Source: an uncultured Bacteroidota bacterium (GTDB lineage: Bacteria; Bacteroidota; Bacteroidia; Chitinophagales; Chitinophagaceae). Taken from it: a DNA stretch of 64,000 nucleotides. This document shows positions 8,135 to 16,462 of this stretch, one piece after another. The stretch covers positions 1 to 64,000 of the forward strand of contig CAIRYK010000005.1 of the NCBI GenBank assembly GCA_903882805.1, given 5' to 3'. Under the pieces are notes generated by a model. The model ran no database searches, was not told the origin of the DNA, and saw only the letters and a program-made list of their open reading frames with translations. The position numbers and the translations under genes were made by a program. The stretch's first letter is position 1. Every line of letters begins with the position of its first letter.

Positions 8135-9943
8135 ATGTCGCGGTTTAGAGATACAAAAGACGATGCGCCAAAGGCGAAAATAAGTAAAGACTCTATCAAT
8201 GAAGCCAAAGCTATTTTCAAGTATTTGGGCCCATACAAAGGCCAGTTTATAGGAGGGCTGATATTTATAGCGCTGAGCAGCGGCACTACAATGGCTTTCC
8301 CGTTTCTGCTCAAAAAGCTGATAGATAGCGCTCATGGCGACCTCACCGGGTTTCTGGCCTATTCACCGGGCGTCATCGCGTTGGTAATGATTGGCCTTCT
8401 GACGCTGCAAATGGTTATTTCGTTTTTCAGAATTTACCTTTTTACATCGGTTGGCGAAAACTCGGTTGCCGATATGCGTAAAGATATATACAAGCGCATG
8501 GTAATGATGCCCATGGATTTTTTTGCACAGCGCAGGGTAGGCGAGTTGTCGAGCCGTCTTACGGCCGATGTGTCGCAGATACAGGATGCTGTTACTACAA
8601 TGTTGGCAGAAATGCTGCGCGGATTGCTGACGCTGATAATTGGTATAGCGCTCATCTTGTTTATCAGTCCCAAAATGACGCTACTGATGTTGTCGGTAGT
8701 ACCGGTAATTGTGGCTATTGCATTGGTATTCAGCAAGTTCATTCGAAAGCTATCACGTCAGGCACAGGATCAGCTTGCCGATTCCGGTACAGTGGTTCAG
8801 GAGACTCTTCAAGGTATTGGCAATGTAAAGGCATTTGCAAATGAATGGTACGAGATCGGTCGTTACGACAAAAGCATAAAGAATGTAGTAGACCTTGCTA
8901 TTAAAAGCGGCCGTTTCAGAGGGCTGTTTGTATCGTTTATGTTGTTTAGCGTGTTTGGCGCTATTGTTTTGGTAGTGTGGTATGGAGCAGGGCTCATGCA
9001 GGCCGGTCATTTATCGTTTGGCGATCTTACCGCTTTTGTGGTTTATACCGCCTTTGTAGGCGGTACATTAGCTGGCTTTGCAGACCTTTACAGTCAGTTG
9101 CAAAAAACATTGGGCGCTACCCAGCGTGTGCGAGAGTTGCTAAAAGAAATAACCGAACAAGTTGCCATTGTAAATGAGCCGCTGTTGCCCGACTACAAAC
9201 TTCAGGGAAATGTGTCGCTTCAGAGCATAGGTTTCAAATACCCATCGCGCAAGGAGGTGGAAGTGATCAAAGACGTTTCTATTACAGCAAAGAAGGGGCA
9301 GCAGATTGCTATTGTAGGGCCTAGCGGCGCTGGTAAGAGCACGCTTGTTGGGCTATTACTCCGTTTTTACGAGCCTGATAGAGGACAGATTTTATTTGAT
9401 GGTCGCCCTGCTACCGATATACCGCTCACACAATTGCGCAAGCAAATGGCATTAGTGCCGCAAGACATTTTGTTGTTTGGCGGCACCATATTTGAAAACA
9501 TAGCCTACGGCAGGCCAGACGCTACTGCCGATGAGGTAAGAGCGGCAGCGCTCAAAGCCAATGCGCACGACTTTATTATGAGCTTCCCCGATGGCTACGA
9601 AACACTGGTGGGCGAGCGCGGCGTAAAGTTATCGGGTGGGCAGCGTCAGCGTGTGGCAATAGCGCGCGCAATACTTAAAGATCCGGTTATACTATTGCTC
9701 GATGAGGCAACGAGCTCGCTCGATTCTGAGTCGGAATCGCAAGTGCAAGAGGCGTTGTTAAACCTCATGGAACATAGAACATCATTTGTCGTTGCGCACA
9801 GATTATCAACCATTCGTAATGCAGATCTTATAGTAGTAATGGAAGATGGCAAAGTGAAGGAAAGCGGTACGCACAATGAGTTGATACAAATAGAAGACGG
9901 ACTGTACCGCAACCTCAATAAGTTGCAGTTGTTTGAGGCGTAA
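8135..9943 (+). CDS. ABC exporter, fused membrane and ATPase domains (MsbA/lipid-flippase type)
   Basis: The 602-residue protein joins a six-helix type-1 exporter domain (about 30-330) to an ATPase domain. The latter has Walker A (GPSGAGKST), a Q-loop, the signature LSGGQRQR, Walker B (VILLLDEATSSLD) and the switch His in VVAHRLST. It should work as a homodimer. The overall likeness is to MsbA-like and multidrug half-transporters, and the substrate cannot be told from sequence alone. An alternative is export of a lipid-linked or small hydrophobic compound. It is transcribed singly and ends at a long hairpin shared with the convergent secreted-protein gene. Confidence 0.95.
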   Translation: MSRFRDTKDDAPKAKISKDSINEAKAIFKYLGPYKGQFIGGLIFIALSSGTTMAFPFLLKKLIDSAHGDLTGFLAYSPGVIALVMIGLLTLQMVISFFRIYLFTSVGENSVADMRKDIYKRMVMMPMDFFAQRRVGELSSRLTADVSQIQDAVTTMLAEMLRGLLTLIIGIALILFISPKMTLLMLSVVPVIVAIALVFSKFIRKLSRQAQDQLADSGTVVQETLQGIGNVKAFANEWYEIGRYDKSIKNVVDLAIKSGRFRGLFVSFMLFSVFGAIVLVVWYGAGLMQAGHLSFGDLTAFVVYTAFVGGTLAGFADLYSQLQKTLGATQRVRELLKEITEQVAIVNEPLLPDYKLQGNVSLQSIGFKYPSRKEVEVIKDVSITAKKGQQIAIVGPSGAGKSTLVGLLLRFYEPDRGQILFDGRPATDIPLTQLRKQMALVPQDILLFGGTIFENIAYGRPDATADEVRAAALKANAHDFIMSFPDGYETLVGERGVKLSGGQRQRVAIARAILKDPVILLLDEATSSLDSESESQVQEALLNLMEHRTSFVVAHRLSTIRNADLIVVMEDGKVKESGTHNELIQIEDGLYRNLNKLQLFEA

Positions 9944-10013
9944 ACCGCTTGTGAAATGTTATTATAGAAACATTTTGTTCTATTGATAGGGTATTAACAC
10001 CATGAGCAACCTA

Positions 10014-10057
10014 AAAAAGAAACCACCCAAACAGCATTGTTTGGGTGGTTTCTTTTT
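10014..10057. terminator. Bidirectional terminator, 19-bp stem
   Basis: Bases 10014-10032 and 10039-10057 are perfect inverted repeats around a six-base loop. The core is ACCACCCAAAC, with A-tract and T-tract arms so that it works on both strands. It sits between the convergent ABC exporter and the type IX secreted protein. Confidence 0.85.
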
Positions 10058-10073
10058 GAAATATATGTTGACG

Positions 10074-10970
10074 TTATTCTACAATTAGTTTTTTAACCTC
10101 AGTATTGGCTTCGTTTACTATGCGTACGAAATAAAGACCGCGTGCTATATCAGCAACATTCAGGTTAATATTATTTTCACCTTTTATAGCGGCAAAGTCC
10201 AGTGTTTTAATGGTTTTGCCACTCATGTCTTCGAGCGTAATATTTACATTGTGGGCGTTGGGACTATAATAGCTTATAGCTACTTGACTTGATGCCGGGT
10301 TGGGGTACAATGTTGTTGGGGCTAGCGTTGATGCGCCAATAGTAGTTACGCCCAGTGGCACGCTGCCCGAAAAAGTAAGCGAATCGACATAAAGATAGCT
10401 TCCGTTTACTGCAGTTGCGCCACTGGCCGATAGAACGATTATAGCCGAATCAGGAGCATAACCGCTGTAATAATTCAGGTTGATATTGAATGACGCCCAA
10501 CTCATAGCCATACCCACGAGTGGGTTGTTGGCAAATGCTACTGTATCTCTTCTGCTTGTAGCGGTATTCCATCTTGAAAGCAATACAGATATGAAGCCCT
10601 GGTCGGCGCCCGATGCCATGTATTGCCACATACCTTTCAGGCTTACAGGACGTGCCGTGCTGGCGAAACCTGATTTTGCCGCAAACGTTGTAAAATCTAT
10701 TTTGCCGCTTACAGCTACCCCAGGAGCTACCCCAAGGCCGATAACTGTTTTGGATGTAAGTTTCAGGTAGTGTGCGCCAGTATAGCCGGGGCTACCTTGC
10801 TCGCATGTATACACAGAAAGGGCATTTGTTGCCGAATCGAGATTGGCCCAGCTTGTAGGCGATATGTAGCCTGTAAATGAATCCCACGATTCAAAATTGG
10901 CATTGGGAATCTGGGCGATGGCCGCGCCGCTCATAAGCGAGGCGCATAAAAGTGTAAAAATTGACTTCAT
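10074..10970 (-). CDS. Secreted protein with type IX secretion sorting domain (paralog A)
   Basis: The 298-residue protein has a signal peptide (cut near AAIAQ) and a ~190-residue jelly-roll-like domain beginning 'NANFESWDSFTGYISPTSW'. It ends in a type IX sorting domain of about 75 residues (LYPNPASSQV, then DMSGK, then GLYFVRIV, ending KKLIVE). The protein should cross the outer membrane by the type IX system and be released or attached to the surface. The N-terminal domain resembles carbohydrate-binding modules of the PCMD type, an inference from the pattern only. It lies just downstream of a closely related gene, and the two are probably a tandem duplication. Confidence 0.85.
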   Translation of the reverse strand: MKSIFTLLCASLMSGAAIAQIPNANFESWDSFTGYISPTSWANLDSATNALSVYTCEQGSPGYTGAHYLKLTSKTVIGLGVAPGVAVSGKIDFTTFAAKSGFASTARPVSLKGMWQYMASGADQGFISVLLSRWNTATSRRDTVAFANNPLVGMAMSWASFNINLNYYSGYAPDSAIIVLSASGATAVNGSYLYVDSLTFSGSVPLGVTTIGASTLAPTTLYPNPASSQVAISYYSPNAHNVNITLEDMSGKTIKTLDFAAIKGENNINLNVADIARGLYFVRIVNEANTEVKKLIVE

Positions 10971-11010
10971 GCTGTGGTTTTAATTGTTTGAAAATGAATG
11001 TTGTTTTGTG

Positions 11011-11910
11011 TTATTCTATAAGTAGTTTTTGCGTGGTAATAGTAATTCCATCTGTGAATTTAACGCAATATAATCCTTTTGGCAAACCTGCTGTAGAAAT
11101 AGTTAAATTATTATTTCCTTTGGCTATCTTGTTTGTCTGGCTGGTTGCAGTGCGCCCGGTGATATCAGTTATTTCTATTTTTAGTTCGGTTGCAGATTGA
11201 GCAAAATAGGCGGCTGATACGCTTTCTTTCGCGGGGTTAGGGTAGAGGGTTACCTTCGCAGTTTGTGAATTTAAGGTTGTAATGCCAGTTTGAATAACAG
11301 AGTCGCCCAACCAAACATCATCTACCCATAAAAAGCTGTAAGCTATTGGGTTAGGTCCGCTTGCCGAAAGTATTACCATAGCAGAATCGGGCGTTGCTGA
11401 GCTCGTATAGTTGATACCCACCTGAAACAGCGACCAGTGGTGCACCATGCCAACAGGCTCGTGATAGCCGTACCCAATTGTATCCCTTTTATTTAACGCA
11501 GTGTTCCATTTAGATATTACGACTGCAATATATCCCTGATCGTCGGTAGTGTAGGGCATATACTGCCAGTATCCGCCAAACACTTCTGGGCGCGTGGCGC
11601 AGGGTACGCCTGTTTTGGGCAAATGAGTAGCGGAATCGAGCTTGCCTAAAACGGCAAAACCTGGTACAACACCCATACCTGCTACATTTTGTGTATTGAG
11701 GGCAAGGCTGTAAACACCTGTATTGCCGGGCGATATACGGTTGCAGGTAATAGTTGATGTACTATGCGTCATCGCATTAAGATTGTCCCATCCCACCGGC
11801 GAAATGTATCCTGCCGATGTATCCCAATCTTCAAAACTGCCGTTTATCATTTGTGCTTGCGCAAAGGTTGCGATGCACATTCCGCTTATAACCAAAAGTA
11901 GCTTCTTCAT
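11011..11910 (-). CDS. Secreted protein with type IX secretion sorting domain (paralog B)
   Basis: The start is set at the ATG at 11910, which opens a clear signal peptide (MKKLLLVISG... AQA); the frame extends 12 codons further upstream without adding anything plausible. The 299-residue product matches its downstream neighbour along its whole length: NGSFEDWDTSAGYISP, DQGYIAVVISKWNTALNKRDT, PDSAMVILSASG. It ends with the same type of sorting tail (LYPNPAKESV ... LPKGLYCVKF). The two share length, architecture and strand with a 40-base gap, so they are recent paralogs and probably one transcript. Function is unknown; carbohydrate binding is a guess. Confidence 0.85.
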   Translation of the reverse strand: MKKLLLVISGMCIATFAQAQMINGSFEDWDTSAGYISPVGWDNLNAMTHSTSTITCNRISPGNTGVYSLALNTQNVAGMGVVPGFAVLGKLDSATHLPKTGVPCATRPEVFGGYWQYMPYTTDDQGYIAVVISKWNTALNKRDTIGYGYHEPVGMVHHWSLFQVGINYTSSATPDSAMVILSASGPNPIAYSFLWVDDVWLGDSVIQTGITTLNSQTAKVTLYPNPAKESVSAAYFAQSATELKIEITDITGRTATSQTNKIAKGNNNLTISTAGLPKGLYCVKFTDGITITTQKLLIE

Positions 11911-12056
11911 AAAAATATCATAGTTCATTAGGTAAGCATTATCCATCCACTACACCTATGATACACAAATGTAAAATAAAAAAGCTACTTATTGTCAAGA
12001 CAGTTAACGGCAAATAGGTATTCTCGCTAACTTCACCTATCACTAAGGTATTTTAT

Positions 12057-13499
12057 ATGAACAAAGTATTACTTTCTCTTACGGCATTGGCGCTTTCTAT
12101 TACCGCACAAGGCCAGATTACCTGGTCGGCGCCCATAACAGTCACCACTGGTGGCGCGTATGGCGCTTACCATCCGCGTATAGCCCTTAACAGGTCGGGC
12201 AATCCATATGTGTTGTGGGGTAAGAATGATACTAAGGCCTATTTCTCTAAGTTGAGCGGTACTGCGTTTACAACGCCAGTTGCTGTCAGCGATCCTTATA
12301 CTGTCTTTGCACAGTCATGGGCGGGTCCTGATTTGGCCGCATATGGCGATACCGTTTATGTTACCATGAAGGTGAAGCCCGAAGATGTAGCTACAAATCA
12401 CATGTATCTTGCACATTCTTACAATGGAGGCGCTACATTTTCGGCTCCGGTGCGTATAGATAACATTGATACCAGCCTTTCCCGTTTTCCAATAGTAACT
12501 ACCACAGATGATGGCAACCCCATGGTAGCCTTTATGAAGTTCAATACCGCATTTGGCGATGCTCATTACCGCGTGGCCCGCTCCACCGATTTTGGCGCCA
12601 GTTTCACAGCCGATGTGCTGGCCAGCGGCCCTGCTGGCACAGTTTGCGACTGTTGCCCGGCCGCTGTTATAGCTACCGGAACAAGCGCTTTGATGTTGTT
12701 TCGCAACGATATGAGTAACATACGGGACATATGGGCCGGTGTATCGGTAGATGGAGGAACAACATTTCCCACGGTTACCAACATAGATAGCAACAACTGG
12801 ATGATAATGAGTTGCCCGGCAAGCGGCCCGGATGGGGTGGTAATAGGCGATAGTTTGTATAGCGTATATATGAGTAAGCCCGGAGGCACGCAAATGGTCT
12901 ATTTTAGTCGTATGTCGCTAACTGGCTTGTATTCTGCCAGTTCGCCTATTACCGGTGTGTTTACTGGTCTGAATCAGCAAAATTATCCGCGCATAGCCAA
13001 TTCAGGTAATGCTGTCGGCACAGTTTTCTACCAGAAAACAACTGCTGGTTCGTCCATTGCGTTTGGTTTTGCCAACAATATCACCAGCGGCTATTTTACA
13101 ACTTTCGATACTATAGCCACTGGAGTTGCTGTGGCAAATGCCGATATTGCTTTGGCTCCAGGCGAGATACATGTGGTTTGGCAAGATGGTACCGGCACGG
13201 TAAAATATAAAAAAGGAACCTACGGATCTACTACAGCAGTGCTGGGCGATTTAGGAAAAACCAAAATAGACATTTACCCTAATCCGTCTACAAACACCAT
13301 TCTAGTCTCGCTCAACGGTGTTGGTCAAATAAATCACGCTTTTATACTTGATGCAACTGGTAGGAAATACCAACTTCAAGCCGATGTAAAAAGTAATGTA
13401 GCCTCTTTTAGTGTAGCGCATTTAGCTAAAGGCCTGTATTATTTTATTATGCAAGACGATAGAGGAAAAGAATACTTTTCAAAACTGCAAGTACAATAA
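12057..13499 (+). CDS. Secreted Asp-box (BNR/sialidase-like) protein with type IX sorting domain
   Basis: The 480-residue protein has a signal peptide (AQGQ) and repeated Asp-box-like motifs of the pattern S-x-D-x-G-x-T-F: SYNGGATF, STDFGASF and SVDGGTTF. These mark a six-bladed beta-propeller of the sialidase/BNR type. A 'CDCCP' cysteine cluster lies near residue 200. The last ~75 residues form a type IX sorting domain (IDIYPNPSTNTI ... AKGLYYFIM). The Arg triad and Tyr nucleophile of true sialidases cannot be assigned, so an enzymatic role is unproven. It is divergent from paralog B and ends at its own terminator. Confidence 0.85.
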   Translation: MNKVLLSLTALALSITAQGQITWSAPITVTTGGAYGAYHPRIALNRSGNPYVLWGKNDTKAYFSKLSGTAFTTPVAVSDPYTVFAQSWAGPDLAAYGDTVYVTMKVKPEDVATNHMYLAHSYNGGATFSAPVRIDNIDTSLSRFPIVTTTDDGNPMVAFMKFNTAFGDAHYRVARSTDFGASFTADVLASGPAGTVCDCCPAAVIATGTSALMLFRNDMSNIRDIWAGVSVDGGTTFPTVTNIDSNNWMIMSCPASGPDGVVIGDSLYSVYMSKPGGTQMVYFSRMSLTGLYSASSPITGVFTGLNQQNYPRIANSGNAVGTVFYQKTTAGSSIAFGFANNITSGYFTTFDTIATGVAVANADIALAPGEIHVVWQDGTGTVKYKKGTYGSTTAVLGDLGKTKIDIYPNPSTNTILVSLNGVGQINHAFILDATGRKYQLQADVKSNVASFSVAHLAKGLYYFIMQDDRGKEYFSKLQVQ

Positions 13500-13518
13500 C
13501 TTTAGTATTATAGTTTTC

Positions 13519-13547
13519 AGCGCCTCCATAATCCGGGGGCGCTTTTC
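13519..13547 (+). terminator. Factor-independent terminator of the Asp-box gene
   Basis: AGCGCCTCC (13519-13527) pairs with GGGGGCGCT (13535-13543), with one G-U, and TTTCTTTT follows. It is 20 bases after the stop codon of the plus-strand gene. Confidence 0.75.
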
Positions 13548-13549
13548 TT

Positions 13550-13918
13550 TTACCATTTTTTGAAAATGATAAACACTGCTACAACTATCAGGCTAAAACC
13601 AAGCAGGTGGTTCCATTCCAGTTTTTGTTTGAATACAACCGTAGAGAAAATCATAAATACGATTAACGATACAGCCTCCTGAATAGTTTTTAGTTCTACC
13701 AAACCAAAAGGGCCGCCTTCTTCTTTGTATCCAATACGGTTTGCCGGCACCTGAAATACATATTCCAGAAACGCAAGCCCCCAGCTTATGAGAATAACAG
13801 AGAACAAACCGAGGCTTTTGCTCCATGCCATATCTTTAAATTTCAGGTGCCCATACCAGGCAAACGTCATAAATGTGTTGGATATTGCTAAAAGTACAAT
13901 TGTTGTTAGTCCCTTCAT
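13550..13918 (-). CDS. DMT-superfamily small membrane protein (DUF486)
   Basis: The 122-residue protein has four predicted helices and the conserved DUF486 features: 'FAWYGHLKF' after helix 1, 'AFLEYVFQVPANRIGY' in the middle and 'FGLVELKTIQEAVSL' before helix 3. It belongs to the drug/metabolite transporter superfamily as a four-helix half-transporter that would have to dimerise. No substrate is known for the family. It converges with the Asp-box gene and is divergent from the condensation-like gene, so it is monocistronic. Confidence 0.9.
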   Translation of the reverse strand: MKGLTTIVLLAISNTFMTFAWYGHLKFKDMAWSKSLGLFSVILISWGLAFLEYVFQVPANRIGYKEEGGPFGLVELKTIQEAVSLIVFMIFSTVVFKQKLEWNHLLGFSLIVVAVFIIFKKW

Positions 13919-13990
13919 GCTGCGAAATTAGGTCGTTATGCAATCGCAAAAGTAAAGTTTGGTATTAAAACAGTCTTCGTTTGTAGGGTA

Positions 13991-14022
13991 TTTGCCGCTG
14001 TAACATAAGTAGTATATTTTTG
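13991..14022 (+). promoter_or_regulatory. Complete Bacteroidota promoter (TTTG-N20-TATTTTTG)
   Basis: TTTG at 13991-13994 and TATTTTTG at 14015-14022 are spaced by 20 bases, close to the Bacteroidota consensus. Only five bases separate the -7 box from the ATG at 14028, so the mRNA should be leaderless or nearly so. Confidence 0.65.
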
Positions 14023-14027
14023 GGCCA

Positions 14028-15314
14028 ATGCAGGAGGCGGGGCGAAAAACTACTATACCACTTACCGGCGCTGATTGTTTTATCTGGGTTTTGGAAAAAT
14101 TCAATAAAGTGGTTGGAGCGTCGGGCAATACCTGTAGGTACCTACTTGAGGTGGAGGGGAAAGTGGATTTTGCCGCCTTTCACGAACTTATAACCACCTC
14201 GCCTGAACTTCAGTTTTTGTCGTCGCTACAAATCCGTCGGGCAAATCCTTTCTCGCGCGCATATTGGTTACCTAAGGCGCCAACAGAAATACCGGTGGAA
14301 CAACACGTAACAGATGAATTTATACCCAAAATTGTATTGGAGCGCAAATTCATCACTGAGCAGAAAATGTTGTTTTTTTTCGATGTGCTCTATCGCTCTA
14401 ATGGGAATACCTGTATCATTTTTTCATGGAACCACTTGCTACTCGACGGCTTTGGCGCGGCATTATTACTGCGCAAACTCAATAATCCGGTACAATCTAT
14501 AAATATGTTGCCTGTTGACGGCGCTAAACAATCATTCCCCTCTCTTAAAGAAGCAACTATTGCAAAGTTCTTTATAGGCAAATCTTCCAACAAAAGTTTG
14601 TCGGGTTTCACGCCTCGCAGGCGACACAAGCAAGTGCAGCAAGCGATAAGAATAATAACTTTTTCCAAACAAGAAACCCAACATATAGAGCGGCTTTGCC
14701 CTAAACTTGGCGCTCGTTTTGGGCCGAGTCCTTTATTTTTTGCCGCTTCGGCGCGCGCTGTGAAAGAAATATTATCTGCTCGCGGACTGTCAGTGCAATA
14801 CCTTTTTGCTCCTGCTCCTCAAAACGTACGAAAAAAAGGCGCCGTTGGACCTGTAGTTGGTAATCATTTGTCTTTTTTGTTTTATTTGTTAAGCTCCGCG
14901 CAACTAACCTCTTTACCGCAATGTGTGCAGGCTGTAAACGACCAAATGGTGCAGCAGGTAAAAGCAGGAATGCCGCAATCGTACAATGAGTTGATGCGCT
15001 ATCTCAAGCATGTTCCTCAATGGCTGTACAACTACTACATCAGCGGCAAATGGGGTAAAACGTTATCAAGTTTTGCATTTACTGTTGCCGAAGATCATCC
15101 GCCCGAGCTGATGAATTTTGTCGGACACAGGGTTATCAATGCGCTTAGTTTTCCTCCCAATATTTACCCTCCGGGGCTTACATTTGCTTTTATGCGATTC
15201 AATGGGCAGCTACAATTAATGGCGCTTTCGTATAAGGAGACGCTAACTGACAAGGAGTTTGATATTTTGGAAAATTGCATTCGCGCAGACCTTTCACAAC
15301 CACTTCCGGCTTGA
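14028..15314 (+). CDS. Orphan condensation/acyltransferase-superfamily protein
   Basis: This 428-residue protein has 'IFSWNHLLLDGFGAALLLRKL' near residue 135, a match to the HHxxxDG active site of the chloramphenicol-acetyltransferase/condensation/wax-ester-synthase superfamily. The first His is Asn, but the second, catalytic His and the DG are kept. A second feature, 'VGPVVGNHLSFLFYLL', resembles the later part of such folds. No carrier-protein, adenylation or other biosynthetic domain is adjacent, so it may be a free-standing O- or N-acyltransferase. The donor and acceptor are unknown. The start fits a promoter only five bases upstream. It stands alone. Confidence 0.7.
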   Translation: MQEAGRKTTIPLTGADCFIWVLEKFNKVVGASGNTCRYLLEVEGKVDFAAFHELITTSPELQFLSSLQIRRANPFSRAYWLPKAPTEIPVEQHVTDEFIPKIVLERKFITEQKMLFFFDVLYRSNGNTCIIFSWNHLLLDGFGAALLLRKLNNPVQSINMLPVDGAKQSFPSLKEATIAKFFIGKSSNKSLSGFTPRRRHKQVQQAIRIITFSKQETQHIERLCPKLGARFGPSPLFFAASARAVKEILSARGLSVQYLFAPAPQNVRKKGAVGPVVGNHLSFLFYLLSSAQLTSLPQCVQAVNDQMVQQVKAGMPQSYNELMRYLKHVPQWLYNYYISGKWGKTLSSFAFTVAEDHPPELMNFVGHRVINALSFPPNIYPPGLTFAFMRFNGQLQLMALSYKETLTDKEFDILENCIRADLSQPLPA

Positions 15315-15381
15315 TAGTCATTTCCCTTCACAGGTATAGCAGTTTATTGCTACATTTGTTACATCCTTATTTTTACATTCT

Positions 15382-16392
15382 ATGTACATCCGTTTTGCGC
15401 TCCGCTTCTTAATTTTAGTGTTTTTTTGCGGCATGGCCCTTTCTGCTTGCAAAAAGACAAACAATAACCCTATGCCGAAAGTTATTGACCCAATTGTAGA
15501 TCCGGTAGTAGTAAACACCAATAAGGCAAACTTGCGCCGCCTTTTCGCAGAGTTTAATACCATGCCTCAGTACTATACGGTGATAACAGGGACTCCGGTA
15601 AACATAACTGGTGAAAAAGGAACTCGTATCAGGTTTTACGATAGTTCATTTATAGATTCAGCCGGCAACTACCTGCTCAATGATACGCTCCTTGTTGCGC
15701 TCACCGAACTGTACTTGCCGGGAGATATGATAGGAAATAGCATAGTAGCAACTACAAATTCCGATAAATTATTATCAACCGGTGGGCAAGTGTATATAAA
15801 AGTTACGCGGAAAGGTAAGGAGGTTTTTGCCAATAGGTTTGGGTTAGATTTTAAGCAATCGCAACCCGCAACTGCTCCTCGTGCAATACATTATGGCGCA
15901 TGGGCAAATGCCGATTCGCTTGTTACGTGGACTATGATAGACACGGTGAGATATAATGGTGTAACTGCAGCGCATACTACTTACGATTCTACTTTCGGAT
16001 CATTGTATGTTTTCGATTCCTGCCCGCGTTTTAACTGGCTAGCATGCAATTACCCCATCACTTCAGCTAATGCGGTTACCAATGTTTCTATTACCGCGCC
16101 CGATACCACATTCAATCCGGCAAATACCCGCATATTTCTATATTTTCCCGATATGAAGTCGCTTCAAGCAGTGAAGAACTACGAGCCAGCTACACATACC
16201 TATAGCTTAGGCGCTGCGGCAAGCTGGATACCCATCAACTGGAATGCAACCTTAGTAATGTTAGCCAGCAAAAACGGCCAATATTATTACTACGAACAAA
16301 AGAAAATTGTAACAGCTCTTGGTCAGTCGTTTACGCCTACGCTTTTACCTCAGTCCGCTGTTTTTATAGCCGACAGGCTCAAAGCGCTTTAA
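15382..16392 (+). CDS. Lipoprotein of unknown function
   Basis: The 336-residue protein has a lipoprotein signal (LVFFCGMALSACKK, Cys near 24) and an Asn/Pro-rich linker. A long beta-rich region with many Thr, Tyr and Asp follows. The middle alternates short strands with Asp/Asn turns (VDTTFNPANTRIF-like), as in Bacteroidota surface lipoproteins, and ends with 'SAVFIADRLKAL'. No catalytic motif or known domain was recognised. It lies 67 bases after the condensation-like gene on the same strand, so it could be co-transcribed. Confidence 0.7.
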   Translation: MYIRFALRFLILVFFCGMALSACKKTNNNPMPKVIDPIVDPVVVNTNKANLRRLFAEFNTMPQYYTVITGTPVNITGEKGTRIRFYDSSFIDSAGNYLLNDTLLVALTELYLPGDMIGNSIVATTNSDKLLSTGGQVYIKVTRKGKEVFANRFGLDFKQSQPATAPRAIHYGAWANADSLVTWTMIDTVRYNGVTAAHTTYDSTFGSLYVFDSCPRFNWLACNYPITSANAVTNVSITAPDTTFNPANTRIFLYFPDMKSLQAVKNYEPATHTYSLGAAASWIPINWNATLVMLASKNGQYYYYEQKKIVTALGQSFTPTLLPQSAVFIADRLKAL

Positions 16393-16462
16393 TTGAAACA
16401 TCACCAAATGAGCTTGAGATTGAGGACTGTAACTAATTAATAATCAACAACTATAACGATTT

